DNA from: VXNE01 sp965205735
GTDB lineage: Bacteria; Pseudomonadota; Gammaproteobacteria; Pseudomonadales; Azotimanducaceae
DNA length: 64,000 nucleotides
Reading direction: 5' to 3'
Assembly (NCBI GenBank): GCA_965205735.1
Contig: OZ242179.1
Location: 1,116,001 to 1,180,000 of the forward strand
Below, one piece after another: positions 16,816-25,631 of the stretch (position 1 is its first letter; each line of letters starts with the position of its first letter). The notes beneath the pieces are model-generated. The model was not told the DNA's origin, made no database searches, and was given only the letters and a program-made list of their open reading frames with translations. A program made the translations under genes and the position numbers.

Positions 16816-19800
16816 GTGCCTCCGCCTTGCCCTCTTTTCCCAATGGACCCGGCGCACATCGACGTTCCCCCGCCGCGTTCGGCACGCAACTGGCAACGCC
16901 TGTTCGGCAGCGGCCCGAGCCTTGTCGCCACGCGCCTCGTCGCCCGATCCGACCACTTCGTTCTGTACGTCGCGCGGGACACCGAGGACGCCGACCGGGT
17001 GCGTCGAGAGATCGGTTTTTTTGCGGCTGGCACGACCACGCCGCTGGCCTTCCCCGACTGGGAAACGTTGCCATACGACAACTTTTCGCCGCACCAGGAC
17101 ATCATCTCGGAACGGCTCGCGACGCTCTATGCCCTGCCGCGAATGGAGCGCGGCGTGTTGGTGGCGCCGGTGCAAACGCTGATGCAACGGTTGCCGCCGA
17201 CGGCCTTTGTCGAAGCGCAGTCGCTCGTTGTCGAAACCGGCAGCCGCTTCTCCATCGACACCCAGCGCATACGATTGCAGCGCGCCGGATATCGCAACGT
17301 CGGCACGGTAGTCGAACGCGGCGAGTACGCCGTGCGCGGTTCGTTGATGGACATCTTTCCCATGGGGTCCGAACTGCCGCTGCGGATCGACCTGGACGAC
17401 GACGAGATCGATAGCCTGCGGACATTCGATCCGGATACGCAGCGCACGATCGAACGCGTAGAGGCGGTGAGGATCCTTCCCGCCAAGGAGATTCCCCTCG
17501 ACGCCGCGGGCATCGGCCGCTTTCGCGAGCGCTGGCACCACACGTTCGATGTGGACGTGCGCCGGTGCCAGGTGTATCGGGACGTGAGCGATGGCATCGC
17601 GCATCCGGGCGTGGAGTGCTATCTGCCTTTTTTCTTCGAAACCACGGCGACATTGTTCGACTACCTGCCGGAGACAACGGCGGTCGTGCTGGACAACGGC
17701 TGCCTTGAGAGCGCCGAACGGTTTGTCCGCGGACTGCACAATCGCTACGAATCGCTGCGCCACGATATCGAGCGACCCCTGCCTGAACCCGGGGCGCTAT
17801 ACCTCTCCCGCGAGGAGCTGCTTGCCGCGCTGGCCCCCTATCCCAAGCTGCGAATAGACCCGGACGGCGAACAACGCCGCCACGGCATCGGCTTCGGCGG
17901 CAGTCGGCTTCCGGACGTGATGGCGAGCCAACGCGGACGCGACGAAGCGCACAACCTGCGAACGTTCATCGCCGCGACGGAATGTCCGGTGCTGTTGACG
18001 GCCGAAACGGCCGGGCGCCGGCAGCACCTCGCGGAGTTCCTCTCTCGCGCCCGCATACACGCGGTGGAAGTCGATGATTTCAGGGCGTTCCTTCGGAGCA
18101 GGGCCCCGCTTGCGCTCACGGTCGCCGATATGGATCGGGGCACGCGATTGCCGGATTTCGCGCTGATCACCGAAACAGAGATCTTCGGCCACCGCGCCGA
18201 CGGCCCCGTATCCCGCGCGTCCCGAACCCTGGACGCGGAACTGGTCATCCGCAACCTGACGGAACTGTCCATCGGCGCGCCCGTGGTGCACGCCGATCAC
18301 GGCGTCGGCCGGTATCGCGGTCTCAAGACCCTCGAGATAGACGGCTACGCGCAGGAATTTCTCGCCATCGACTACGCCGAAGACAGCCGCCTCTATGTGC
18401 CCGTCACCTCGCTGCACCTGATTGCCCGGTATGCCGGCGCGGACAGCGATCACGCGCCGCTGCACCGCCTCGGTTCCGATCAGTGGGACAAGGCGAAACG
18501 GCGGGCGGCAAAAAAAGTTTACGATGTGGCCGTCGAGCTGCTCGATATCTACGCGCGCCGGGAAGCCCGGGCCGGCACGGTCTTCAGCGCCCCGGACGAC
18601 GACTACTACCGATTCTGCGAACAGTTTCCGTTCGAAACCACGACCGACCAGCAGCGCGCCATTGACGCGGTGCTGGCTGATCTTCAGTCGGAAAGGCCCA
18701 CCGACCGTCTGATCTGCGGGGATGTCGGATTCGGCAAGACCGAAGTTGCCATGCGCGCCGCATTTGTCGCCGTCCAGTCCGGCAAACAGGTCGCCGTTCT
18801 GGTGCCGACGACCTTGCTCGCCCAACAGCACTACGAGACTTTTCGCGACCGTTTCGCTGATTGGCCAGCCGAGATCGAAGTCATATCCCGCCTGCGTACC
18901 GACAGCGACGCGCAAGACGTCCGGCAACGGCTCGCGAGCGGCGCGGTCGATATCGTGATCGGCACGCACCGGCTGCTCGTCGCAGGGATCGAGTTCGGCG
19001 ACCTGGGCCTGGTAATCCTCGATGAGGAACATCGATTCGGCGTGCGCCAGAAAGAGCACTTGCGGGAACTGCGCGCCGAGGTCGATGTCCTCGCGCTCAC
19101 CGCCACCCCGATACCGAGGACGCTCAACATGGCGATCAGCGGCATGCGCGAGATGTCGATCATCGCCACGCCGCCAGCCAGGCGGTTGTCCATCAAGACC
19201 TTCGTCATGCCTCGGCGCGACCATGTCCTGCGCGAAGCTATCGACCGCGAACTCGCCCGGGGCGGCCAGGTGTTCTACTTGCACAACCGCGTCGAAACCA
19301 TCGCGCGGGCCGCCGAGAATGTCGGCGAACTCGCGCCCAACGCCCGCATCGGCGTCGGGCACGGCAAGATGCCGAAGCGCGCGCTGGAACAGGTCATGGC
19401 AGATTTCTACCATCGCCGCTGCAACCTCCTGGTTTGCACCACGATCATCGAAAACGGCATCGACATTCCCAACGCCAATACCATCATCGTCGATCGCGCC
19501 GATCGTCTCGGCCTGGCGCAGCTTCACCAGTTGCGCGGCCGCGTCGGGCGATCCCACCGCCAGGCGTACGCCTACTTGCTGACTCCCGATCCGAGGGCGA
19601 TCACCGTGGACGCGCGCAAGCGCCTGGAAGCGATTGTCGCCGCCGGCGAACTCGGCGTGGGCTTCACGCTGGCGACGCACGACCTGGAGATTCGAGGCGC
19701 CGGGGAACTCCTGGGCGAGGACCAGTCGGGACAAATCGAAAGCATCGGCTTCGCGCTATACATGGAGATGCTCGAGCGGGCCGTGGCGGCGATTCGCGCC

Positions 19801-20304
19801 GGGCACGCGGCACCCAACCTCGACCAGCCCATACCGAAGAATCGCGAGGTGAATCTCCACGTTCCCACCTTGATCCCCGACGACTATTTGCCGGATGTCC
19901 ACATGCGCCTGATCCTGTACAAGCGCATCGCCGGCGCGGGCAGCGCCGATGCCCTGGACGACCTCAAGGCCGAGATGTTCGATCGCTTCGGACCGTTGCC
20001 CTTGCCGGCCCACAACCTGTTCCGGACGACGGAACTGAAACTTGCAAGCGAGCGCCTCGGGATAGACCGAATCGATGTCGGACCGGTCGCTGGTCGCCTC
20101 GTGTTCAACGCTCGCACGCGGGTTGATCCCGGCCGCGTCGTTCGCCTGATCCAGAACGAACCCGGCACCTATAGGCTGCGGGACGCAACGAGACTCTCCT
20201 TCACCGCAGCGCTCAGCCACGAGGAAGCGCGTTTCGCGTTTATCGAGCGCCTGCTTGAGGAAATTTCCCCCGAAGAAATTTCCCGTATCGCGGCCACCGT
20301 ATGA
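16816..20304 (+). CDS. mfd: Transcription-repair coupling factor Mfd
   Basis: The protein is about 1160 residues, the standard length. The order is the UvrB-like N-terminal module, then the RNA-polymerase-interaction domain (VVHADHGVGRYRGLKTLEID), then the superfamily 2 translocase with Walker A CGDVGFGKTEVA near residue 635, DEEH box VILDEEHRFGVRQKEH, TATPIPRTL and the Q/R motif QLRGRVGRSHRQAYAYLL, then the C-terminal TRCF domain. Mfd displaces stalled RNA polymerase at lesions and recruits UvrA. The start may be GTG 16816 or ATG 16843 (MDPAHIDVPP). csiV follows with a 4-bp overlap, the usual gammaproteobacterial arrangement. Confidence 0.97.
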   Translation: MPPPCPLFPMDPAHIDVPPPRSARNWQRLFGSGPSLVATRLVARSDHFVLYVARDTEDADRVRREIGFFAAGTTTPLAFPDWETLPYDNFSPHQDIISERLATLYALPRMERGVLVAPVQTLMQRLPPTAFVEAQSLVVETGSRFSIDTQRIRLQRAGYRNVGTVVERGEYAVRGSLMDIFPMGSELPLRIDLDDDEIDSLRTFDPDTQRTIERVEAVRILPAKEIPLDAAGIGRFRERWHHTFDVDVRRCQVYRDVSDGIAHPGVECYLPFFFETTATLFDYLPETTAVVLDNGCLESAERFVRGLHNRYESLRHDIERPLPEPGALYLSREELLAALAPYPKLRIDPDGEQRRHGIGFGGSRLPDVMASQRGRDEAHNLRTFIAATECPVLLTAETAGRRQHLAEFLSRARIHAVEVDDFRAFLRSRAPLALTVADMDRGTRLPDFALITETEIFGHRADGPVSRASRTLDAELVIRNLTELSIGAPVVHADHGVGRYRGLKTLEIDGYAQEFLAIDYAEDSRLYVPVTSLHLIARYAGADSDHAPLHRLGSDQWDKAKRRAAKKVYDVAVELLDIYARREARAGTVFSAPDDDYYRFCEQFPFETTTDQQRAIDAVLADLQSERPTDRLICGDVGFGKTEVAMRAAFVAVQSGKQVAVLVPTTLLAQQHYETFRDRFADWPAEIEVISRLRTDSDAQDVRQRLASGAVDIVIGTHRLLVAGIEFGDLGLVILDEEHRFGVRQKEHLRELRAEVDVLALTATPIPRTLNMAISGMREMSIIATPPARRLSIKTFVMPRRDHVLREAIDRELARGGQVFYLHNRVETIARAAENVGELAPNARIGVGHGKMPKRALEQVMADFYHRRCNLLVCTTIIENGIDIPNANTIIVDRADRLGLAQLHQLRGRVGRSHRQAYAYLLTPDPRAITVDARKRLEAIVAAGELGVGFTLATHDLEIRGAGELLGEDQSGQIESIGFALYMEMLERAVAAIRAGHAAPNLDQPIPKNREVNLHVPTLIPDDYLPDVHMRLILYKRIAGAGSADALDDLKAEMFDRFGPLPLPAHNLFRTTELKLASERLGIDRIDVGPVAGRLVFNARTRVDPGRVVRLIQNEPGTYRLRDATRLSFTAALSHEEARFAFIERLLEEISPEEISRIAATV

Positions 20305-21308
20305 GTCGCATCGGCGCACATCTGCTTGCTTTGGCGTCCGCAGCCGCGTTCGCGTCCGCGAACGCGTTCGGCGCGCAGGCTGACATAGAGGACTATCTGG
20401 AGCGCGACTGGTACTACGTGGAGACCCTGTTCTTCCGTCACCTGGCGCCTCCCGACGACGAGGACTTCTCGCGGCAAACGGCGCCCCATCACCCGTTGGG
20501 GCTCGCGGCACTGGAACCAGCGCCGGCGGCATACAGCCAACGCATCGCCGCCGAGCCGCCGGAACCGCTCGACTTCCCCCGGCTGGAACAGTTCGACTGC
20601 ATCGCGCCGATCCCGGCGCCATGGATGGAAACCGACCACGTTGTCGAGTTGCCCCCGGATCCTCAGACCGCGTCAAACGAAGACGGCGAGAACGGAGATC
20701 AGGCGCCGAATGTGACCATCCCGCCCATCCCCACCGGGCCGCCCACGCCGTCGCCGGAACAACTCACGCGCTGGGCCTTTGAGGAATTCGAGCGGGGGCT
20801 GATGCGTGAGGGCTGGCAATGGCGCTACGAAGATCTCACCCTGAGAGCAGCCGCGACCCGTATGCGGCGTTCAGGCGATTACGCGGTGATGCACCATGGG
20901 AGGTGGTTGCAGGCCGTACCGCCGCGCGGCAACGGATCGCCGCTGTTGATCCAGGTCGGCTCACAAATGCCCGACGCCACATTCGAACTCGAAGGTTCCG
21001 TGAGCGTTACCCTGGGCCGGTTTCTCCACTTCGCGGCGCAACTATGGTTGCGGCAGACGCCCCCGGATACGCACGCCGCGCCCGACCCCGCGAGGGAAGC
21101 CGAATCGACCGGCAGGGCGGACAGGGTTCGGGTCGATGTCGACGGTTCGCCGATGGACGCGCCCGGCTACGTGCTGTTGTCGGAGTCCCGCCGCGTGCGC
21201 CGGGGCGAGCTTCACTATCTCGACCATCCCTGGTTGGGGATCCTGGTACTGATCGAACCGGTGGAGGCGCCGGACGCGTTGCTGGCACGCGTAGAGTCCT
21301 TGCCTTAG
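20301..21308 (+). CDS. csiV: CsiV-family envelope protein
   Basis: The protein is 335 residues with a signal peptide (MSRIGAHLLALASAAAFASA, cleavage near NAFGAQA). The start of the mature protein, RDWYYVETLFFRH, matches the conserved opening of CsiV-like proteins (PF10972-type). A Pro-rich low-complexity linker around residues 120-155 separates it from a conserved C-terminal half ending ELHYLDHPWLGILVLIEPVE. Vibrio CsiV is a periplasmic peptidoglycan-linked protein needed for D-amino-acid signalling effects. The role here is inferred from family and from its position, overlapping mfd by ATGA. Confidence 0.8.
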   Translation: MSRIGAHLLALASAAAFASANAFGAQADIEDYLERDWYYVETLFFRHLAPPDDEDFSRQTAPHHPLGLAALEPAPAAYSQRIAAEPPEPLDFPRLEQFDCIAPIPAPWMETDHVVELPPDPQTASNEDGENGDQAPNVTIPPIPTGPPTPSPEQLTRWAFEEFERGLMREGWQWRYEDLTLRAAATRMRRSGDYAVMHHGRWLQAVPPRGNGSPLLIQVGSQMPDATFELEGSVSVTLGRFLHFAAQLWLRQTPPDTHAAPDPAREAESTGRADRVRVDVDGSPMDAPGYVLLSESRRVRRGELHYLDHPWLGILVLIEPVEAPDALLARVESLP

Positions 21309-21311
21309 GGG

Positions 21312-21590
21312 CTCTCCATGGAGGTTGTCCATTACGCCGAGCGTTTCGCAGTGCAGGTCGGCGCTTAGCGCAATGTGGTCTATCGTCCGTCGACCCCCGT
21401 ACCCGAGTGCCGACGTCGCGACGGTCAGACGAGACGGCGCCATGCAGCGCCGACTGGAGGCGCGACGGTCGTCTGGCATGTCCGATCCTCTGGTTGAAGT
21501 CCCCAACGACTACCAGACGCTCGGCGCGCGTGCTCTCGAGCAGGCTGCCAAGACAGTGTAGGTACTTCGAACGTGGCGCCGGGTGGCCAC
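21312..21590 (-). pseudogene. Remnant of an endonuclease/exonuclease/phosphatase-fold protein
   Basis: Two minus-strand frames together spell the end of an EEP-fold protein. SLLESTRAERLVVVGDFNQR contains the GDFN motif of the family and reads in one frame. After a frameshift near 21500, GGRRTIDHIALSADLHCETL and GVMDNLHGEPL continue in another, corresponding to the conserved IDHI...S region before the SDH end. Both the 5' two-thirds and the extreme 3' end are absent. The relic begins where csiV ends. Confidence 0.6.
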
Positions 21591-21628
21591 TCAACCCGCC
21601 TCGCATTTCCGCGCCAGCGCCGGCCGGT

Positions 21629-21686
21629 GGGCTTGGGCGGGGGCAAAACACGGCGCCCGCCAAGGCGAAGGATTTTGTGGCGCTAG
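21629..21686 (+). repeat. Repeat E, copy 2
   Basis: This copy aligns with 8306-8357 over about 50 bp (GGGCTTGGG ... CGGCGCCCGCCA ... TTTTGTGGCGCTAG). It lies 30 bp before the stop codon of the SulP gene, which is itself a CTAG. Function unknown. Confidence 0.5.
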
Positions 21687-21716
21687 CAGTGCCCTACCGA
21701 CCCACCATCCTGTCTC

Positions 21717-23333
21717 CTAGCCGTTGAGGACGTTCCTCGCCGCTTCGCGTGCCTCCTGCACGGTTTCCACCACATGCTTCTCCGGTATGCCCTGCAAGAT
21801 GTTGAGGGTGTGGAGCGTGTGCGCGACGGTGCCCGAAAGCCCCATTACGATGAACGTCGTATGCTCCCTCCTGGCGATGTCCATGAGCTGGTCTATCACC
21901 ATGGCGGCGCTGTCGTCGAGGTACGTCGCACCGGAGAAATCGAAGATCACGACCTCGTGATCCTTGATGTCCACGCCGATCACCGCGACCAGCCTGTGCG
22001 ACGATGCGACCGTGAAACTTCCCTTGAGGCGCACCATGCCGACACGCGCCGCAAATGGATCCGCGGCAGCCATGTCCTCCTCTCCCGAAAAGAACGTCCG
22101 GTCCAGGAACGGTACGGACACCACGCTGTCGAGTTCCAGGTATTCCAGTTGTCGGGCGTGGGCCATTCCCGCCGCGATCAGGCCTATCGCCACGGCGGTG
22201 ATCAGATCGACGAACACCGCAAGGCCGAGCGTCGCGAGCATGACCACAAGGTGTTCACTCCGCAAGCGGTGCACGCGAGCGAGAAGACGCCAGTCAACGA
22301 TGTCCAGGCCGATCTTCACCAGGATGCCAGCGAGCACGGCATGCGGAATCGTTTCGACATACCGACCGAGGCCCAGCATCATCGCGAGCAGGAGTAACGC
22401 ATAGCAGACGCCCGACACGCGGGTACGTCCGCCAGCGCGTATGCTGGTCACGGTGAGCACGGGAGACCCGGCGCCGGGCAGGCCTCCGAACAGCCCCGAA
22501 ACCATGTTGCCGATGCCCTGCCCCACCAGTTCCCGATTCGGTTTGTGCTGCGTGGCGGTCAGCGAATCCGCCACCAGGGAGACGAGGAGGCTGTCCACGG
22601 AGCCGAGCAGGGCAAGGATGAGCGCCGGCTGCAGGGCGCCTGCCAGGAAGCCGGCGGAAGGTAGCGCGAACTGCAGTTCGGGCAGCCCGATGGGTATCTG
22701 TCCGATGACGGGCGTGTCGTTCAGCCACAGCACGCCCAGCAGCGCACCGGCAATCAGCGCGGCCAACGGAGCGGGCAGGAAATTCGCCAGCCGGCGAGGC
22801 CAGAGCACGCCGACAGCCAAGGTGACGGCCGCGATCGCGAAGGCGCTGGTATTGATGTTGCCCAGCGCCTCCGGCAGAGCGCGAATCGCGCCCACGGCAC
22901 CCCCAGGGACTACCGGCATGCCGAGAAACGGCATGGTCTGCATCAATATGATGATGATGCCGATGCCGGACATGAATCCCGAAATGACGACATGGGGCGT
23001 GTAGGCCACGAAGCGGCCGATCCGCGAAACGCCCAGGAGTACCTGCAGCAGTCCGCCCATGACAACCACGGTCAAGGCTTCGGACAAACTGGTGGCATGG
23101 CTGGCGACGATGACCGCCATGGCCACGGTCATCGGCGCCGTGGGGCCGGAAATCTGGGACCGCGTGCCGCCGAATACGGCGGCGAAAAAGCCCACCGCGA
23201 TCGCGCTGTACATGCCGGCGGCCGCCCCCAGGCCCGATGCGACGCCAAAGGCAAGCGCGACAGGCAGCGCCACCACCGCGGCCGTGAGGCCACCGAAGAT
23301 ATCACCGCGAAGCGTGTGCAAGTCGAGAGTCAT
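21717..23333 (-). CDS. SulP/SLC26-family anion transporter with STAS domain
   Basis: The protein is 538 residues. The membrane domain of about 400 residues opens with LRGDIFGGLTAAVVALPVAL and contains the FGGTRSQISGPTAPM segment at the substrate site. Residues about 420-538 are a cytoplasmic STAS domain (VVIFDFSGATYLDDSAAMVI). Family members move sulfate, bicarbonate or dicarboxylates; the substrate cannot be assigned here. It is monocistronic. The stop codon is TAG within CTAG (21717-21720). No carbonic anhydrase gene is adjacent, which would have suggested bicarbonate. Confidence 0.9.
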   Translation of the reverse strand: MTLDLHTLRGDIFGGLTAAVVALPVALAFGVASGLGAAAGMYSAIAVGFFAAVFGGTRSQISGPTAPMTVAMAVIVASHATSLSEALTVVVMGGLLQVLLGVSRIGRFVAYTPHVVISGFMSGIGIIIILMQTMPFLGMPVVPGGAVGAIRALPEALGNINTSAFAIAAVTLAVGVLWPRRLANFLPAPLAALIAGALLGVLWLNDTPVIGQIPIGLPELQFALPSAGFLAGALQPALILALLGSVDSLLVSLVADSLTATQHKPNRELVGQGIGNMVSGLFGGLPGAGSPVLTVTSIRAGGRTRVSGVCYALLLLAMMLGLGRYVETIPHAVLAGILVKIGLDIVDWRLLARVHRLRSEHLVVMLATLGLAVFVDLITAVAIGLIAAGMAHARQLEYLELDSVVSVPFLDRTFFSGEEDMAAADPFAARVGMVRLKGSFTVASSHRLVAVIGVDIKDHEVVIFDFSGATYLDDSAAMVIDQLMDIARREHTTFIVMGLSGTVAHTLHTLNILQGIPEKHVVETVQEAREAARNVLNG

Positions 23334-23423
23334 GGAGAACCGGGTTCCCAGCCCAAGTCTGCAATGGTACCCGCTATGCCGAGCTGAAAGTCTCCCGGAG
23401 ACGGATCTCCCCCGTCACCTCAA

Positions 23424-23639
23424 CTAGCCCGGATATTGCACCAAGGGCCGCGATGATTGCGCAGGATTTTGCCCGCGTGCGAGGGCTCGGAGCCTTCAGC
23501 CGGGGAGCGCGAGGGGATACCCCTCGCATGAAAACAGCCTTCAGCCGGGGAGCGCGAGGGGGCACCCCTCGCAAGAAAACTATTCAGGGGCCAAAAAGAC
23601 CCGCAGATACCCGTAGATCTAGGCTTGACGGAGCACTAG
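23424..23639. mobile_element. Chimeric B/A element (216 bp) with two C modules
   Basis: The left end is B-type (CTAGCCCGGATATTGCACC, then GCCGCGATGATTGCGCAGG, about 67 bp). The right end is A-type (GACCCGCAGATACCCG and CTTGACGGAGCACTAG). Two 45-bp C modules lie between them. Neither element has its other end, so the structure has one terminus from each family. Its right CTAG (23636-23639) contains the stop codon of the MscS gene. The 90 bp between it and the SulP start hold nothing recognisable. Confidence 0.7.
23491..23580 (+). repeat. Two tandem C modules (2 x 45 bp)
   Basis: Each unit runs from AGCCTTCAGCCGGGGAGCGC through an inverted GAGGGG/CCCCTC core to AAGAAAAC or ATGAAAAC. The same 45-bp period recurs, inverted, inside topA at 26366-26455. 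Single or partial units occur in A2, in A5 (43806-43851) and near 63913. Confidence 0.8.
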
Positions 23640-24712
23640 GGATCGTGCACCTCTTCGAGCAGCAGCGTCTGCGTCGGGTATGCCATCTCCGCCTTGTGGG
23701 ATTCGATGATGTCCGCGATCTTGAACAGTATCTCTTCCTTGATCACGTGGAAGTCCTCCCAGACGGTCGTCTTCGTGAACGTGTACACGAAGAAGTCGAG
23801 GGAGGAGGCGCCGAAGCTGACGAGATTGACCATCAACGTGCGGGAGGTATCGATTTCCGGGTGCGTCTTCAACATATTTCGCACGTCGTCGATGATGTTC
23901 TTGAGGACGTCGATGTCGCCGTATCGAACGCCGATGGTCTCGTAGATGCGCCGGTTCTTCATTCTCGACGGGTTCTCCACGGCAACGCTGTTGAACAGTC
24001 CGTTCGGCACGTACAGCGGGCGTTGATCGAACGTGCGTATCAGGGTCAATCGCCACCCTATGTCTTCCACGGTGCCTTCGAGTTCCCGATCGGGCGAACG
24101 AATCCAGTCTCCCACCGCGAAGGGGCGGTCCAGGTAGATCATCAGCGCGCCGAAAAAGTTCGCCAGCAGATCCCGTGCCGCGAATCCCACGGCGATGCCG
24201 CCGATGCCCCCGAACGCCAACACGCCGGCCACGCTGACGCCCATTGTCTGTAGCGCGATCAGGAAGGCCGTGATTATCACCGCCGCGCGCACAAGCTTGG
24301 CGCTGACCGCCGCCGTGGTCGCATCCATCCGCCGGCCCGCCCTGCCCGTGTAAGACGCGTCGGAGATGCTCTTTTCCATAATCGATACGAACCGCAGCGC
24401 GAACCACGCCATCAGCCAGATCGCGGCCAATTGACGCGCTGTGCCGACATAGTTGAAGATCTCGGCCTCGGATTGCCCGCCGGCGATCTGCGCCGCCCAG
24501 GAAATGCCGAAGACGTAGATAGCCCACCCCGCGGGCTTGCGCGCGGCGAAGAGCACCGCGTCGTCGTACCTGTTGTGCGTCTTTTCGGCCTGGCGCTGAA
24601 GACGGTCGAAAAAACGCTTTGCCGCGTAGCGCGCAACGAGGGTCAACAGGACAACGCCGAATACATATCCGGCCCACGTATGCGCGGCGATCAGTTCAAG
24701 AAAGTCACTCAT
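23636..24712 (-). CDS. MscS-family mechanosensitive channel
   Basis: The protein is 358 residues. Three or four N-terminal transmembrane helices precede the pore-lining segment (SVAGVLAFGGIGGIAVGFAA) and the beta domain opening RDLLANFFGALMIYLDRPFA, both diagnostic of MscS. Helical linker residues about 60-75 (FFDRLQRQAEKTHNRYDDAV) are common in the YnaI/YbdG-like branch. It opens on membrane tension to release solutes in hypo-osmotic shock. The TAG stop is inside the terminal CTAG of the chimeric element. The start lies about 80 bp from the SOS box of lexA, on the other side, so shared regulation is conceivable. Confidence 0.9.
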   Translation of the reverse strand: MSDFLELIAAHTWAGYVFGVVLLTLVARYAAKRFFDRLQRQAEKTHNRYDDAVLFAARKPAGWAIYVFGISWAAQIAGGQSEAEIFNYVGTARQLAAIWLMAWFALRFVSIMEKSISDASYTGRAGRRMDATTAAVSAKLVRAAVIITAFLIALQTMGVSVAGVLAFGGIGGIAVGFAARDLLANFFGALMIYLDRPFAVGDWIRSPDRELEGTVEDIGWRLTLIRTFDQRPLYVPNGLFNSVAVENPSRMKNRRIYETIGVRYGDIDVLKNIIDDVRNMLKTHPEIDTSRTLMVNLVSFGASSLDFFVYTFTKTTVWEDFHVIKEEILFKIADIIESHKAEMAYPTQTLLLEEVHDP

Positions 24713-24790
24713 CCGTCACGTTCTCTCAAGCGGAGCGTCAACGTTGCGCAATGTCGCCGGATCAAGTCAAGGTGGTGGAACGAAAATGAA

Positions 24791-24808
24791 TACTGTATAT
24801 AATCACAG
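24791..24808. promoter_or_regulatory. LexA-binding SOS box
   Basis: TACTGTATATAATCACAG has the CTGT-N8-ACAG core of the gammaproteobacterial SOS box. It lies 136 bp before the lexA start and 79 bp before the divergent mscS start. It most likely gives lexA autoregulation. Confidence 0.8.
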
Positions 24809-24881
24809 CGACGCATCGGCGCGCGATACTTCAAGCCGCCGAAGGTCGTCGAAGATGCGGCGATTCGAACGCCGTCATGGA

Positions 24882-24926
24882 CTGAACGCAACGTGAACGC
24901 AACAAAACGTGAACGCAATAACGCAA
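24882..24926 (+). repeat. Short direct repeats in the lexA leader
   Basis: TGAACGCAA occurs three times, then AACGCAATA twice, within about 45 bp between the SOS box and the lexA ATG. The spacing is irregular (11-17 bp). Function unknown; slippage within the leader is one explanation. Confidence 0.6.
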
Positions 24927-24943
24927 TAAAGGGAAGCGCCACC

Positions 24944-25540
24944 ATGAACAGTCTCACGCGCCGGCAGGCCGAAGTGCTCGACGTCATCAGGTCGCACATC
25001 GCCGATTCGGGATATCCCCCCACGCGCGCCGACATCGCGGCGGAATTGGGGTTCAAATCCGCAAACGCCGCAGAGGAGCACTTGAAAGCGCTTGCGCGCA
25101 AGGGCGCGATCAAGGTGATCCCCGGTACCTCCCGCGGCATTCGTCTGGCGGGCGGCAACGGACTGCCGATCATCGGCCGAGTCGCCGCCGGCAGTCCCCT
25201 GCTCGCGATGGAGCATATCGAAGACACCTGCGACGTGCCACCAACGCTCTTCAGTCCACGGGCGGACTTTCTCTTGCGGGTGCGCGGCGACAGCATGATC
25301 GGCGCCGGCATTCTCGACGGCGACCTGCTCGCGGTACACAAGACCTCGGAAGCGCGCGACGGACAGATCGTGGTCGCCCGCATCGAGGACGAGGTCACCG
25401 TAAAACGACTGCGACGCACGCGTCGCGACCAGGTGTTGCTGTTGCCGGAAAACGACGACTACGATCCGATCGAGGTCGACCTCAAACAACAGGAACTCGT
25501 CATCGAGGGCCTGAGCGTGGGCGTCATACGACGGCATTGA
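24944..25540 (+). CDS. lexA: LexA repressor
   Basis: The protein is 198 residues. The N-terminal winged helix (SLTRRQAEVLDVIRSHIADS, GYPPTRADIAAELGFKS) binds SOS boxes. The cleavage site is Ala82-Gly83 (GRVAAGSP). Ser117 (GDSMIGAGI) and Lys154 (EDEVTVKRL) form the autoproteolytic dyad. When RecA filaments form, LexA cuts itself and SOS genes are induced. The ATG at 24944 follows GGGAAGCGCCACC. An in-frame start 17 codons upstream lies in the repeat-rich leader and is unlikely. No sulA-like gene follows. topA converges on it from the other strand. Confidence 0.97.
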   Translation: MNSLTRRQAEVLDVIRSHIADSGYPPTRADIAAELGFKSANAAEEHLKALARKGAIKVIPGTSRGIRLAGGNGLPIIGRVAAGSPLLAMEHIEDTCDVPPTLFSPRADFLLRVRGDSMIGAGILDGDLLAVHKTSEARDGQIVVARIEDEVTVKRLRRTRRDQVLLLPENDDYDPIEVDLKQQELVIEGLSVGVIRRH

Positions 25541-25631
25541 AACCGGCGGCCACGCCGTCGACGCGCGCGGCCACCGGCGCATTCAGCGGTCGCGGATGTT
25601 CGTGCGGCTCAAGGCGTTCGTAGCGACGTAG

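Noticed and set aside
17797..19734. Long open frame antisense to mfd
   Set aside because: GC-rich codon bias makes opposite strands open. The plus strand encodes conserved Mfd motifs throughout.
24882..24926. Possible CRISPR-like direct repeats
   Set aside because: Nine-base repeats with 2-8 bp gaps, no spacers of regular length and no cas genes.
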